A DNA stretch of 64,000 bases from Carya illinoinensis (lineage: Eukaryota > Streptophyta > Magnoliopsida > Fagales > Juglandaceae), in contig NC_056757.1 in assembly GCF_018687715.1 (NCBI RefSeq), positions 10,786,501 through 10,850,500 of the forward strand, written 5' to 3'. Below are positions 44,180 through 57,135 of the stretch, in pieces. The notes under the pieces were generated by a model. That model saw nothing but the letters and a program-made list of their open reading frames with translations, ran no database searches and had not been told where the DNA came from. Numbering within the stretch: the first letter of the stretch is position 1; each line of letters begins with the position of its first letter. The translations under genes and the position numbers were made by a program.

Positions 44180-44312
44180 GCCTTATCTTTTAGCATGTGT
44201 AGCAAGGTAGTTTTTCTGGCATTATCAAGACCAAGAAACAAGATCTTCGCCTCCTTTTGCTAAAGACCCAATGATGCCAAAACTCCATAGAACCAGTCAA
44301 CAAGGAACGTGT
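44180..44312 (-). pseudogene. Fragment of SAR1-type small GTPase, 5' exon
   Basis: The minus frame reads 'FLVDWFYGVLASLGL', then a stop where the family has Trp, then 'QKEAKILFLGLDNARKTTLL' and HMLKD. This is the N-terminus of plant SAR1, the COPII coat GTPase of ER exit sites. The start codon position is ACG instead of ATG, and the P-loop Gly (NAGKTT) is Arg. The similarity begins at the start codon and ends at what looks like an exon boundary. It is a dead fragment; no flanking TIRs or poly-A were found. Confidence 0.8.
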
Positions 44313-44479
44313 TTTCTCCAAGACATTTGGCACGCTGATTCAGACCGTATTTCCCACCAAAAATCAATTGTGTGTTTGGAGTTCGAAAAAAATGAGCTTC
44401 AATTGGAGTTGTAGAAAAATTGATGAAAATGAAGGAACGGTGCTTATATGCTCCAGTAGAGGTAGGAATGGTGAACAAG

Positions 44480-45146
44480 AATAAAACTTTGTTGTGGGAG
44501 AATTTGAATTAAAGTAGTCAAGGCACCTGACTCCGTTTGTGGAGTTCTATGGGTATTTTTGGTTCAATCAGTCTTCAAATTTCTAAAATTTGTATATTTG
44601 AATTGAATTTGTTGTGGATTTAGTTGTTTGGCTCATGAGAAAACAAAGGAAAAAATGAATCTTGATGCTGAGTTAAAAAAAAAAAAAAATGGACTCTATT
44701 GTAGTTTTAGTTGTTAGGCTCTTAAGAAAACCAAAGAAAAAATTAATTCTAATGTTGAGTAAAGAAAAAGAAATAGATTCCTGTTGTGGTCAGATCATGA
44801 GATTTAATCCGATTTTATTTTGATCGGTCGAGTCAGGTCAAGTCTACTTGATCTCTGAAATGGCTCTAGACAAGTTGGGTCAGGCCCAAACCCACTTGTT
44901 TCAATGCTGGTTGCAGGCTTAATATATAGGGTGGTGCTAGTGTGCTGCCTAGCTTTGATTGCTGGTACAAATTTTATTTTTTATTTTTTATATTTTTTTA
45001 ATATAAATATTTTTAAAAGTATAAAAAAGTACACCAATACACTAAAAGTCCTTTCCTTAATTATTAAGTAAAGAAAATTTTTTAAAAAAGATTTAAATAC
45101 ATAAAGTCAAAATGAAAGACAAACTCATGAAGCAAATTAGCATTTT

Positions 45147-45180
<34 letters not shown>

Positions 45181-46800
45181 TTTGAAACATGATCAGTCAA
45201 TATTTTTTAAAAATATATATGTTTTTGTTTAGATGAAACAATAGAAGGAATGCCAAATTATTAAAAGAAATTACCTATTTTATATTTTGTTTTCTTACAA
45301 TTCTTCATCTGCTAATTCTAACGAAATATTTTTTGATCGTTACATATATTAATATCAAATTTCTTAATTATATTAATTATATCATTATAAGTATTATTAT
45401 CATAACTAAAGAGTTTTGATATATCAATAAATATATATAGTTGTTCCCTTCTAAGACTTCCAAATCCAACTTGGGACAACTGTCACGTCAGTACTGGTCC
45501 AGATTTGACAAGTATAAATAGAGCAGTGGGTCATATTTAGTAATGACTGAAACACGTGTAAAACCGGTTGGCTGTCCAACCAATCACTATGCTTTTTCTA
45601 GTACTAGTCATACTATTCATGCTTTGACCAAAACTGGTTAGCTACATTATTAACCAATTAATTATACCCAAAACAAAATTAATATATAATTCTTTCTTTT
45701 CCTTAATAAATGAATATTAGAAGGGGCACGTTTCAATTATGTCAAACTTAAATTATATATATAATGTTATCTAAAAACCCTACACCACGAGAAGTGTATA
45801 TATATATATATATATAATTTTATGAGTGTAGATCTTTCCAACAACATTAAATATACCATAAATGTTATAGAACAAAATTTTCAATAGATGGATTTGAATT
45901 TTTGGAGTTTCTGTTTTGAAATCTATAGTCTAGAGTGAGAGAGTGATATATAAAATAAGAATTTTATATGTAGTTATTTTTACGCACTCTATTAATATAA
46001 TTGACTGCATTAATTTTTTTTAATATAAAATATTTATTTTGATCAATCACATTAATAGAATATATAAAAAATTTATAAAAGTGATTGTATAATGCATCAC
46101 TTCTCATAACATGTATTCAGTAATTAATACTGCTCAAGAAATTTTCTTGAATAATTAATATTGTCAAATCCACTTTATGTGTTTATCTCTCTCCGAGATT
46201 TAGACAAAAACACTAAAAACTCTAAATACGAAGACAATAAGAAAAATATTTCATCAATCAAAACTAATAACATATATATAATGGTCTCAAGCACCATTTA
46301 AGAAGCCGACAGTGGTTAACCAACCCGTCCAACTATTAAACCACACGTATATATAATATTTTAAAAAATAATATTTATAGTTATAAAATATATAAATATC
46401 GTACACTTTTTTTAAAATAAATAAATAAATATAAAATTTATATAAAAAATTTTAATAATAAATCACATTCTTTTTAAAAAGAATATATAATATTTACATA
46501 ATTTATAATTATATCTGACATGATTCCTAATATTTATATAAAGATACTAAATCCCTATTGGCACGGAGTGGTTGACCATGCATGCGCGTATCGGCAGGCA
46601 GTATAGTAACCCAGGAAATTATATGGCAGCCGAAGGGTCCAATTTGGTAGGATGTCGTGTGGCATATCTCTCTCTACGTCCAATGGTACAAAATTGATTT
46701 CATCTGCCTTTTTCGACCACTTTCCTTTTTCCCATCCACACTATTCATAAAGAAATCGTGTCTCTTTCCTCTCTCTCCATAAGTACCATATGGCATATCC
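44480..46800. other. AT-rich intergenic region
   Basis: No supported gene. (TA)n at about 45151-45178 and 45798-45816. A TATA-like 'agtataaatagagc' (45511-45524) with 'tgtcacgtcagt' 30 bases upstream looks like a plant promoter, but no convincing reading frame follows. Confidence 0.5.
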
Positions 46801-46820
46801 CCCCCGGCATCTCTATATTA

Positions 46821-46829
46821 TATATATAG
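46821..46829 (+). promoter_or_regulatory. Possible TATA region of the small gene at 46942
   Basis: 'ctatattatatatatagttttc' lies about 115 bp upstream of the ATG. The sequence is AT-rich, so this is weak. Confidence 0.3.
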
Positions 46830-46941
46830 TTTTCAAACACATACAAACCAATACATAGGACGTAATATATATATCGAGTTCCACGCAGCCTAGGAAAAGG
46901 AGATTCGGGGTGCGAGTTTTGCGTGGAAGGTTTGGCCTCCA

Positions 46942-47208
46942 ATGGAGCCCCAGAACAGCAGCAGCAGCAGCAGCAACAAGGAAAACAAGAGCAACGAGAA
47001 AAGCGTAGACGGAGATGGATTTATGGGTGCTCCAGTTCACATCCAAGTTATAAAGATCAAGAAAGAAATCGAGATAATCAAGCACCCGTCGCTGCAGCAG
47101 CCGGAGATGAGGCGTGTCAATGTTATCCGAGGATTCACCTGGCAGCCGTCACCTTCGCCGCTGGGATTGGCCGACAGGCAGCCCATCTCAGTTATTGGGA
47201 ACGCCTAG
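46942..47208 (+). CDS. Small plant-specific protein (88 aa), single exon
   Basis: ATG 46942, TAG at 47206. Residues 5-20 are Ser/Asn/Lys-rich, with a (CAG/CAA)n-like Ser run from 'agcagcagcagcagcagc'. A central amphipathic stretch 'APVHIQVIKIKKEIEIIKHP' is followed by 'SLQQPEMRRVNVIRGFTWQ' and the C-terminal 'SPLGLADRQPISVIGNA'. The combination of HIQV.KIK.EIE.IK.PSLQQPEMR and a terminal SPLGLA.R.ISV.GN pattern recalls a small uncharacterised plant family (Arabidopsis members are, from memory, near At3g55646/At2g39855; not verified). No signal peptide or membrane segment. It stands alone; the overlapping frame at 46923 is judged a shadow. Confidence 0.7.
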   Translation: MEPQNSSSSSSNKENKSNEKSVDGDGFMGAPVHIQVIKIKKEIEIIKHPSLQQPEMRRVNVIRGFTWQPSPSPLGLADRQPISVIGNA

Positions 47209-48452
47209 AATATCTTATTTTAGCAGTATCTGTCTGCCACGCATCGATCTTTCGTTAACCAGTTTCTGCACTTGGGGTTTTATTTTGTTTAAGACGTTGT
47301 ATGTACATATTCTTGGTGCAGGATTTGATGGAAACTTTACTACTTTAGGATCATAGGTTGAAAGCTTTTATGCGGTAAGAGTATCATATTTCCATGCTTT
47401 TCTCACTTTGGATGGAATATGCATGGTTTAGATCAGTTCTACGTAATAGATATCTTTCTGTGTTTGCTAGCAAATCTGAGCAAAATCGGAAACCCTTTTT
47501 TTTTTCTTTGTTCTTTGATATTGTAGTCCTTTTGGTTTGGATAGGCATTTGTTTTCCCACCATATTTTCCCTTGTCCGTTAAGGAACCTCAAGAACAGCC
47601 TTCTTATCAAAAAGGGTAGGACAGCCTTCCTTCCACAACAAGTGACAATTATTGCAAGATGAATTATTTGCCAATGCAAATCTATGTCTCGGTTAGCAAG
47701 TAACATAACTTGATTAAGATTCGTATCTGGCCGAGGAAAAGGGAAGAAAAAGAAAAGAAGAAAAAGAAGAACCTTTTACACTTACCATGTGTACACAGAG
47801 AATGATTGGTATAGACAAAGTAAAACCTTTTACACTGAACTATTATTATTTCTGTGTAAATCTTCCAGCCCACATTTTCTCTCCCAACATCACATAAATC
47901 ATTCCATGGTATCGTTATTAAAAAAAAGACAACATCAAGAAAAGCATGTATGCAGGACGGAAATTGATGTCTTAACCGAAAAACGTAGACCAAGTGTTCA
48001 GAACTCTTTTGCATTATTACATTCTGTTGCAAGGCAAACCAACAAAAGGAAACCTGCCATTTTCAGCTTGATATCTCTATATCGTGTATTTATTGAATTT
48101 GGACATGCGTGAAATAGCGGTAGGATAAACCCAAGATATCCGCTTCATAGCATTTGAAAAAGAAGGTGACAAAGCAAAGGAAAAGAAAACAGGATGGCCA
48201 TATCTTGATAAGGGCAGATGCAGTCATGGGGAAAAGTTGACATAAACCCAGATGCAAAACCGAAGGAGTTGTCGCCAGAATTGCCAGTCAAAATTTTCTA
48301 CGAACTTAGGTAACCGAAAAGTAGAAAGATAGCTGAAACGAATACGAGAAAGAAAACAGTAAAAACAGAATGACAACATACATGCCAACATTTGGAATGG
48401 TGAAGATCCCTGCACCAACAAATCACATTGAAAATGACTCCATAATCATAAA
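47209..48452. other. Intergenic between the small gene and the SET-domain gene
   Basis: Includes the likely 3' UTR of the small gene and of the convergent SET gene. No other supported gene. Confidence 0.6.
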
Positions 48453-51400
48453 TTAGCCTTGTGCCCTTTCTTCTTCCTTTGACGAGAATAACTTTACCCT
48501 CCTTGTGAGATCTCTCATCACATCTATAATCATATATTTCTTCTGCATTCTGAACTGGATGGCTAACTCAGTTGAACCTGAGACACCCTCTTTCAATAGT
48601 GATTCATCCTCCATTATTTTGGTGGGAAAATGTCCTAATGCAATAACACAGAGCGCAATAATCGTTCGGAAAGCAGCTACTTCATTTGCAATACCAAGAG
48701 GAGCTTCAGCTGATAAAGATGCAAGTGTGTTCAAATCATGCTTGTGAACTGTATCCATGTCACTCGCAAGGAGTACTCTTAAGGCTGCCAAAAATCGGCC
48801 ATCCACTAACTCTGGACCTCCCAAGCTTACCTGTTACAAAACCAAAAGAAGGGACAAATGAAATGGCCACTCTAAAACTATGAAGTGGAAGTTTTCCATG
48901 AATTTTGTTAAGCTCAAGGCTCCAAATTATGCCCAGTGAAAAGCCACTACCAGCATACAACTTACAACATTAAATTTACAGATGACATCAGGGAGTTGGA
49001 TATGTAATGAGGGTAGGCCTTGTCATAACCCTTTTTATGGACAAGGCAACGAGTCTTGGTTACTTTCCTGATGCGAAACTAGCCACAGAAGAATGTCTAT
49101 TTGTATGGTCTAAAGGGGCAGTTTGTTCAAAGTTTATCAAACTGAATCAAAGGGAAACAAAGTATTATGTCGAACATCCTACAGTCCTTATCACAAGGGA
49201 TGGCACAAGCCTCATTTTTTTTCATATTCCGGCCAAATTCTAATAGATAATCATGCTAAGCATAAAACACATCAGAAATGATCTATTTTGACGCAGATTT
49301 CATAAGCAGTTTAAAATAACTGAATTATGACACCAAGTGCAACTTCAAAGTACAAGCCAAAGAAGGGGAAAATTAACAGGGTTTAAAAAATAACTAAAAT
49401 TTCCTTCACCTGAAAACAAGGAAAAAAAGTAGACAATGAAGCTTTTGCTCCAACTCAAAGTGTAAATGAGGAAACACATTTTTATTAGTTAGAAAATCAC
49501 GCCAAAAGAGGACCAATAACATTAAGAGAGCAGAGACCTTGAGAAGAGGAGTTTCTCCGTAAAAATTTAGCTGAGATAAAATGTCTTCCTGCCATGGAGC
49601 TGGAGCCGAGAAGCTGGGTGAAGAAACTCCAGCAGCCATGCTTGCAGCATCCAAAAGAGCTCCATCATATCTGAGCTCTATACAGTCATAGGGGTTGGAG
49701 TGTATCACAAATCCATAATCCAGCAGGAAAAGATCATTGTTTAAACAGCCATAATTAAGTAATAAGGGATCATTTTGTTTGATCACTTTTGCTGCTACAA
49801 CCTGGTTTGAAAAAGAGAGAGAGTTTAGCAACCTACTTTTACAAGTAAATCAGATTGGATTTAAAGAATACTGGAAAGAAAATATACAACATGCCTTTAT
49901 TGGAATCTTCAAGTTCCCAGCATCTTGTTGCTGAACTATTTCAGAATTTGGATTGAAGCTATGGTTGCACATATCGATGAGTGGAAGCATCATGGGGACA
50001 TAGTTGTGGGTCCCATCTGGGAGCATTTTACCGTGCAAACGAAATGCCCTAGAAGAGACTGCTGACATTCCCCACCCTAAGGAGGATGCATCTACACTTT
50101 GGCCACCAAAAGGGTGATCATCTGGTTTCAGATCTTCAAGAATATGTCTCACTTCTTGCTCAAAGTCAAGAAGAAACCGGCATCTCTTGTTTACCTGTTT
50201 GAAGAAAATTGCTAGCATCTTCAGATCATAGTGCAAAATCAATTGTACTCAAGGAATCTCTACAGAGTCTATAACTGAAAAACTCGGATTTAGGTGTTGG
50301 ATGGCAGATGCATGTCTAAGTATCAGCTCAGTCTAAATTGTTAACTTAATTATTGAAGAGTCTGATGTTTTACTTTTGTATTATAGAGCAAAGTAAAGGG
50401 TGTATCAAGCACAAGTTGAGATAGAGTAACTAACTAACTATTATTGAGTTATTGAAAATTTTCCTTTCTTACCCTTTTACATGCTTCAATATGTTTGGTT
50501 GGTATCTAGCAAATATTCCACGTTTATACCATCTCACATATGTTAGACATGGGTACTTGACACATTCCGTATGTGTTCATGTAACACAGAACAAGCATGT
50601 ATACAAAATCGTAACCAAGAGAAACCACAGGCAAAAACATAACCAAGAAATTCTGTTGCGGTTTTGGCCTTGATTGGATTTGTGTGGCAGGATTTTGCTG
50701 CATCCCACGTGGCCTTTTAACAATTTTGGTTCAAAAACATTATATATATTGTCTTTAAGCTGCTCAAATGTCATACCTGATGAAGAAGAGGAGCATACTG
50801 CAAGTTCTTTATATCCTCCCCAGGGAAGAAGATGGGTACACTGTAAGTTTCAGGGAGATTGCTGATGTATGGCCACCAGTAGGATCCAATCTTTGCTCTT
50901 TCTTGCAGAAGCTTCAAACCCAATTTCATTGCCCACAGTTCCTCTGCCAAATCCTTCCACAATGTCTAATTTACTCATATTCAAAACTCAATACAGCCTA
51001 ATTTATACAACTTGATGTTATTAACCTATACCGCATAAAGAATCCAACGAGCAATCACACAAGAAAAGGGTCTAATGTTATGCGATAAATAGATAAACGT
51101 ATGCATGCCGTAGCAAAACTTACTAATCAATAGGAAACTTAACCACAGTTCCTCAGATTATTTGACCAGTAAAACTTATATATAAAAAAAAAATCTCACC
51201 ATAATAGCTAATGTACGCAAAAGCTTCCAAAACAAAATATTGTTTTGTTTTTTTTTCCTTATTAATATAAATCGTTCCCCTTGAGGGATTAGGGTCGGTC
51301 CTTCACTCACCGCCTCGATTTAATGGGTGATAGTGACGTGACTTAGTAAACTACAAAATACTTGTTCTAAACAATAATCACGTTTTTGTTCTTAAGAGTT

Positions 51401-54400
51401 AAGAGGAATCTGGGTATCCTGGATATAACGTAACAACAAACAAAAATAAATTCTATGCACGTTATACCATTACATTACATCTTAAAATGATTTCTCAAGT
51501 TAAGGAATGATTAATATTGAATAAAGCTTCGTATATCACCCCTCAGGCCCTAAAAAACAAAATAAAATAGAAGCTCATAAGAAACTCATCTCTAGGCCCC
51601 TGAGATTCCAAATGCTGAATGAAAGTTTTTAAAAATGTGATAACATTCTGCAGAAGAATGGTTGCTTTAAAAGAAAAATCGTCAGTAACCCTTTGGAGTC
51701 ATTATGAATCCCATAAGCAATTCTCTATTCATTGTTTTCATAAGTAAAAAAAATTTCACCAAGAAGCTCAAAATGTGTACTCCAAGTTCACAGGTTTTAT
51801 ACAAGAAGAATACCTATCTAGAGAGAGGAAAAGATATCAGAAAATATGTAAAGTTTAGCCCATTAAAGTTTGTAGAAATGGTCAAAAAGTTCTGTATTGA
51901 AAAAGAAAATCTTGAGCTCCTTCATAGTTGGTTCCAGGTCCTCAGAGATTCTAGCATTTTTTCCCTCCAAGTACACCATAGGAAGTAGGAACTATTTTCC
52001 ACACTGCAGCAATTTGTGGGCTCCACCTACACTCTCCAAGAGTCAAAAAGATCCTCACTAACATATAACTCAAGACAAACCAACCCAACAAAAAAATCCA
52101 ATCAACAAAACACCAGCCATCTTGCAATAGAATAAAAGATGATCCACAAACTCCCAACTCCTTATACACATGCAGCAGCACCACTCAATCACAACAATCC
52201 GTTCTTCCTCAAATTGTCCATGGTGAGAGTATTTACCTTGTCTAAGCAAAAATTGCCACCCTTAGAGGCACCTTTAGTCTGCCATATCTTCTTCCAAGGA
52301 AACAGGTTGTTATGATGAGGAATAAGGACATTCTAGAAAGAAAGATTGAACATCTCTCTTTCTTGGAGGGAGCCCAATTAATCTGGTCTTCTCCTCCTAT
52401 TCCCAAACCAATGGAATACAGCTGATTAAAAAATGCATTAAAGGTATCAAACCTTCCTATTCATCATTAGCTTTCTCTTAATGTAATAAGATAGATACCA
52501 GACTCTCCCCCAATGCCAAAATCACAACTAAAAATCCACTGAAAGAGCATTCCCATATATGATCACTCTTAAGAATGTTCTACATAACATTATTTGGCTA
52601 CACAAAATCTAGCAAGTGACAACGACAAATCTTAGGTCCCCAACATCTGTAGCAAGAAGGAACACTTTTTGGCCATTTTGCAACCAAAATATGATAAAAG
52701 TATGACCTTTAGATAAGAGGATGAAAGAGAAACTAGAAGCAAAAACAATGAACTCTCATGAAACCTGAAGAAATGGAAACCAAATTCTTCAAATACAAAG
52801 GAGAGAGTAAGAGGAGAGAACTAAAAGAATATGTATACATTCTCATCAAACTCCAAAGTGGTAAGCTCCAACTTCCCAAAGTCCAGAAAACCAGAATGCC
52901 GATCTAAAAGGTGTAAATTGCCATTGCTCTAGAAACTCCTAATGAAGCAATAACTTTGTAGTTAATACTTATGAGTTCTGATGTAAAGCGGACTGCTCAT
53001 TCCTTATCATCCATCCTAGGCTTTTTGTTGAGTTTGGCTTGATTTCCTGCTGAAAATGGCATTTTTGGGGCTTGGCTTAACTGTTGCTCGACTTTGGCTA
53101 GAGCAAAGTTGGCTCAACAGTCCACTTGAGCGAAGCAACAACCAGAGAGTTCACTCGACACTTGCTCGACAGTTAGCTCGAGCGAGTGCTTGACCTAAAT
53201 GTCCGCTCGACATGCACTCAACCCTTCGCTCAAGCAAATGTTCTATTTTAACCGCGTCGTTTTGTATAAATACATCTTATTCTTAATGTATTTGGGCGTT
53301 TTGAAGTCTTGGGGATAGGCCAGAGCCCAAGGAGAACGCCAACAAGAGAGAGACCTGAGTTCCATTTGTGAGCTTGAGAGCTCATTTGGGTGTATTGGGG
53401 CATTGGGATTAAGGAGTGATTTGTTATATCTCTCTTGTACTCCATCTTTGATAGTGAATTCCTTTGAAGATTGAATCCGCCAGTGGACGTAGGCTATGCT
53501 CTAAGCCAAACCACTTAAATCTTGGTATCTTTGTGTGCTTGCTTTTGGTTTAACTGTTTTGATCTTTGTTTTGCTTCCGCTATTGCTTTCTTTAGCATCT
53601 AGCTTGTATCTTGATCTCCACTACGACCCCAACACTTTCCATGCCTTTTTTTTTTTTTGCATGCACATAAAACCACCACATATATTAGAAGCAAGCATGT
53701 AAAGTACTTTAACCCTGGGTGGAGCCTATTTTTGGCAAAATAATAAAATTTACTTTCCATAAGTCTTACTCTTCTCATGATAAGTATGAACGTAGCAGAG
53801 ACTAGAAGTCTTGGCTGTTATCTAAATATGCAAAGATATAGGCTGCCTTCCTTAATTGGTAAAGTATACTGAGACCACATTAATTATGAGTTGAGGCATA
53901 AATCATGGATTCTTTCACATATGTTAGTACCCATATTTATCCTTGACAATTATCCAGTAACCAGTTATGATCAAAAACCTAGTGATAGAGAATGCCACCA
54001 ACCAGCCAGCAACAATTTATCTCCAAAAGAATCAGTATTTATTTATTTGATGAGTATAAGAATCAGTGGTTATATCTTAGCTTCATCCCAAGAATACCCA
54101 TACATCAAGGACATTTCTCAATAAACCATAACCGTCATTATAAACTGAATACTGTTAAGGAAAATAAATTAAATATTAATAAGAATCCTATGTTGTATCA
54201 CGCTAGAAAGACAGTAAAGACATGCTTAGAACTCAAAAGGCACCAATAACATAACAAACTGCAATAGCTGACAGGAACCCTAGAATTATAAGCAGCAAGG
54301 ATATAACTAAATCTAAGGCCATGAAAAGTGTACTACAATTGCTTGCCATCATCTCATGCTTTACCTGACTGTTGACCATCTTAGGAAACAATTAAACCCG

Positions 54401-55296
54401 TTGTTATGCGACTGTAGCAACTTGAGTATTGAAATGCTGCGCACAAGCCCAGACAAAGAATTCAATTTTCACCAGATGTCCAGAAAAGACTTGATGGAAT
54501 AATCTAGACGCTACATTTGCTTAGTGTGTTCCTTTTATGGAGAAAGAATTTACCATTTCACCTTAACAGACATTATGTTACTAGTTAGTTCCCTTTAAAA
54601 ACCAATAAGATGCCTGCCTCATTAACGTGCCTTCCCCATTCTGCATCATTACCATTAAGTGATATAGGAACAACTGTTTGTTTGCAGCTGAAATAAAATT
54701 CACATAAAAGCAGTTCAAAAAAAATTTAAAATTGCACGTTGTTGCGCACACAAGAACACTCCCAGAATTTCCAAAAGAACAAAACAGATCATATTAGCTA
54801 TAATTTTGAAGAACCCAGCATCCACGACCATACTATTAGTCAAAATCAAACGCCTTGGTTTTCCAGGGAGAAAATGCAAAAGGTAAATATCCCCATGAAT
54901 AAAACATTTCAAAAAACACAGTCTACAACATGTCAACATATAGACTATCTGAATTAAGTATAAAAGCAAAAGCTCCATACCAGGAACTCGGTGAGCCAAA
55001 TTGGCCAAAACAGAGTCAAGACCATCTCCAACGTCTGACTCAAACCTCAAGGGAACGTGATCGGGAAGGGCAATAAGGTCGGAACCTTTCGGTATTTCTG
55101 CAGATGCAGCGAGTCCAAGACCTGTGGTGCCATCCTCGGCTATCTTCACCGCCGGATGTACGAACCCACCTTCCCTCCGGACCCACTTGATAAGGTCAGG
55201 TGGGTGTGGCACCAGGCGAGCAGGACCAGAGGCGGACGCTGACGTTAGAGCACGGCAGTGGGTTAGCGAGGCCATCACCATCTTTGATGCAGCCAT
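48453..55296 (-). CDS. SET-domain protein, Rubisco LSMT-like lysine methyltransferase family, five exons
   Basis: Exons (transcript order): 55296-54981, 50943-50777, 50194-49895, 49801-49538, 48830-48453. They sum to 1425 nt, 474 residues, all joined in frame. Introns are GT-AG except intron 3 (49894-49802), which needs a GC donor (AAG|GCATGT). The N-terminus is Ala/Ser-rich, probably a chloroplast transit peptide. Exon 1 then reads 'HPPDLIKWVRREGGFVHPAV'. SET signatures: 'LIDMCNHSFNPNSEIV' (NHSF at about 238-241), 'LLLNYG' (about 274-279) and 'LLDYGFV' (about 287-293). The C-terminal part, residues 350-474, is the Rubisco-LSMT substrate-binding-type domain. Such enzymes methylate Lys of chloroplast proteins; the substrate here is unknown. 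The best remembered relative is Arabidopsis At5g14260 (not verified). ATG context AACATGGC is good. No disabling change seen. Confidence 0.9.
49802..49894 (-). other. GC-AG intron in the SET-domain gene
   Basis: After the exon end ..ATAAAG the intron begins GCATGTTG and ends TCAAACCAG. Using the GT four bases later would shift the frame; the GC donor gives the expected protein ..KIPIK|VVAAKV. Confidence 0.75.
50944..54980 (-). other. Intron 1 (4.04 kb) of the SET-domain gene
   Basis: Begins GTATGGAGC, ends TTTGGCAG. It holds the LTR-like stretch at about 52970-53634. Other open frames inside (for example + 51704-51988, + 53891-54124) match nothing I recognise. Confidence 0.8.
52970..53634 (+). 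mobile_element. Possible solo LTR in intron 1
   Basis: It has repeated 'gctcgacagtt.gctcgagcga' words (53095-53225), then a TATA-like 'ttgtataaatac' (53258-53269), a transcript-like stretch with 'tgtactccatctttgatagtgaattcc' and the ending 'actacgaccccaaca'. This layout is typical of a copia LTR. The 5' boundary and target duplication were not found, so the call is tentative. Confidence 0.4.
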
Positions 55297-55334
55297 GTTG
55301 GAGCGGAGCCACTGATGTCGCTGACCACACGCCC

Positions 55335-55341
55335 ATTTATA
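55335..55341 (-). promoter_or_regulatory. TATA box of the SET-domain gene
   Basis: The minus strand reads 'gagctataaatgggcg', about 40 bp upstream of the ATG at 55296; the transcribed leader would be very short. Confidence 0.5.
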
Positions 55342-55344
55342 GCT

Positions 55345-56400
55345 CTAGCCTCTCTTCTTAATTTTCCTTTTCATTTTTATTTTTCATTTTTATTTTTATC
55401 ATTACCCTTTTTATAAAATGGAGAATTATGTTATCATCCACTACCATTTCACATATAATTATATACTTACAAGGAAATTATATTTTCGAGTCGATACAGA
55501 GAATACACCCAAAAAATATTTACATAGTATAATTTAATTTAAAAAAATTAAATTAAATTTATTTTTTTAATTTCTATAAAAAATTAATTTTTATAATTTA
55601 AATCTTAAAAATTTAAATTTTATTATTTAAATGATGTGGACGCTATACGTTACATATCAATTTAAGAATAGAATAATTCTATTTATACTATTTTTAAAAC
55701 TTTTTTAAAAGTCTTATACGTTTATTTTATAACTATATAATCGATTATGTATTAACCGCCATATTTTATCCATAACCAAAATTAATCTACGGTAAGCATT
55801 AATTTTGATCGAACGATGAGTAGGATTATGTTATTTTTCTTATTTGTTTTACACACAAATCTTATGTGGTTGACTTCCTTAGGTCAGGAAAGATTCATAC
55901 TAAACTCATAAGTTAATATATTTAGGTCTTAATTTTAAACATTTTGAAATACATATTCATTCTAATCAAGTCTTGTAACATTTATCTAGTAAGTTTTGGA
56001 CTTATACATGACTCTGCTAACTTGTTGAAGTCGACAATCAGATGCTCGCATCTTAAAAAATGATAATTTTATATACAGTCTTGAAGTGTACAGTCATAAG
56101 AAATGTACATTGTAAATATCATTTTTTCTCAAAAAGTAAATCTTAAAGTCGGTCCGTCCATTATTTCTCAAATAACAACCCTCTAATTGATGAGTACTAA
56201 GTAGGCTTCCCATTTTAATTACCATGTGACCGCACATAGAATATCTGAAAACTCATCCTCACCCCCTTCTTGGACGGAAACAAGAACACTCATCCCCTCT
56301 TGAAGGCTTACCATTTTGTCCTAGAAGAGCACAACTTTTCTTATGCAAGCAAGCAAACAAACAAAGCTACTACTAGAGGCAAAAAGGCATAGGGTTTGAA
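55345..56400. other. Intergenic, upstream of the SET-domain gene
   Basis: AT-rich; no gene or repeat that I can support. Confidence 0.5.
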
Positions 56401-56404
56401 GAAT

Positions 56405-56648
56405 TTAAAAAGCAGAAGCCAGGTTGCCATTGGAGATGACACCGCTTATCAAAAGCTTCTCATCAGGAGCCCAATAACAAGCTCTCAACCTGACAATGTT
56501 GGGGTGATTGATTTTCCCAACGGTCTGTACCTCCGCCACAAACTCCTTGTACCTCTGTTGGTCGCCTCCCTCTCTCAGCCTTGTTACCGCCACATAGATC
56601 TTCTAGCACCACCTTGTATACTATCCCAAACATGCTCTTCCCAAAGCC
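56405..56648 (-). pseudogene. Kinase N-lobe fragment of an LRR-III receptor-like kinase (ZAR1/At2g01210-like)
   Basis: On the minus strand '[17 protein letters not shown]' (glycine-rich loop region) is followed after a one-base frameshift by '[20 protein letters not shown]', then '[20 protein letters not shown]' and '[20 protein letters not shown]', and a stop. The Val-Ala-Val Lys region is altered (AVTRL), as in the atypical LRR-III kinases. The extracellular LRRs, the membrane segment and the rest of the kinase are missing. It is a dead fragment next to a LINE. The upstream sequence to 56850 is not recognised. Confidence 0.85.
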
Positions 56649-56849
56649 ATTCATTATGGTGGGAACTGGGAACTCCAGAAATTGTTTGGGTAAGAATCCA
56701 GCAAGCAGTTGGCTGGAAAGACGAATGATTGAGATGAAGAAGAACACGGGATGGTATTCGCAGGGATTGGTTGAGTTGGTGGCAATGGAGATGGTGGGCG
56801 ATGGAGATAATGTTTGAAATTACTGGTTGCAATGGAAATGGTGTCATGC

Positions 56850-57135
56850 AGCTGTGGGCGATAGATCTTGTGTTGTGCGGCGGTTTGAAATTTGTGAGGA
56901 GCTCAAATTTTCAATTAAGGCGATTTGTGTGTTTGCAAGAATTTTGATTATCCAGTGTGATCAGCCTTATGTAATTTGTTTGGAATCACTGACATGGCGG
57001 ACTACTATTGATGCAAAGTGGTACTCTTTCTCAAAATATCACTCATTATTTGCAATTTCTTAAAAACCTTCTCCGAATCAATTTATAGTATTGTTTTTTC
57101 TGCTACTCAATACATGAGTTTGCCCCCTAAAACTT
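56850..57135. other. Short unrecognised stretch
   Basis: It lies between the kinase fragment and the LINE tail. Nothing recognised. Confidence 0.4.

Noticed and set aside
46923..47258. 111-codon + ORF overlapping the small gene
   Set aside because: Gln-run and basic translation in the wrong frame; the 46942 frame has the conserved-looking C-terminal pattern.
54739..55315. Plus ORFs over exon 1 of the SET-domain gene
   Set aside because: Shadows of the minus-strand exon, whose spliced protein is coherent over 474 residues.
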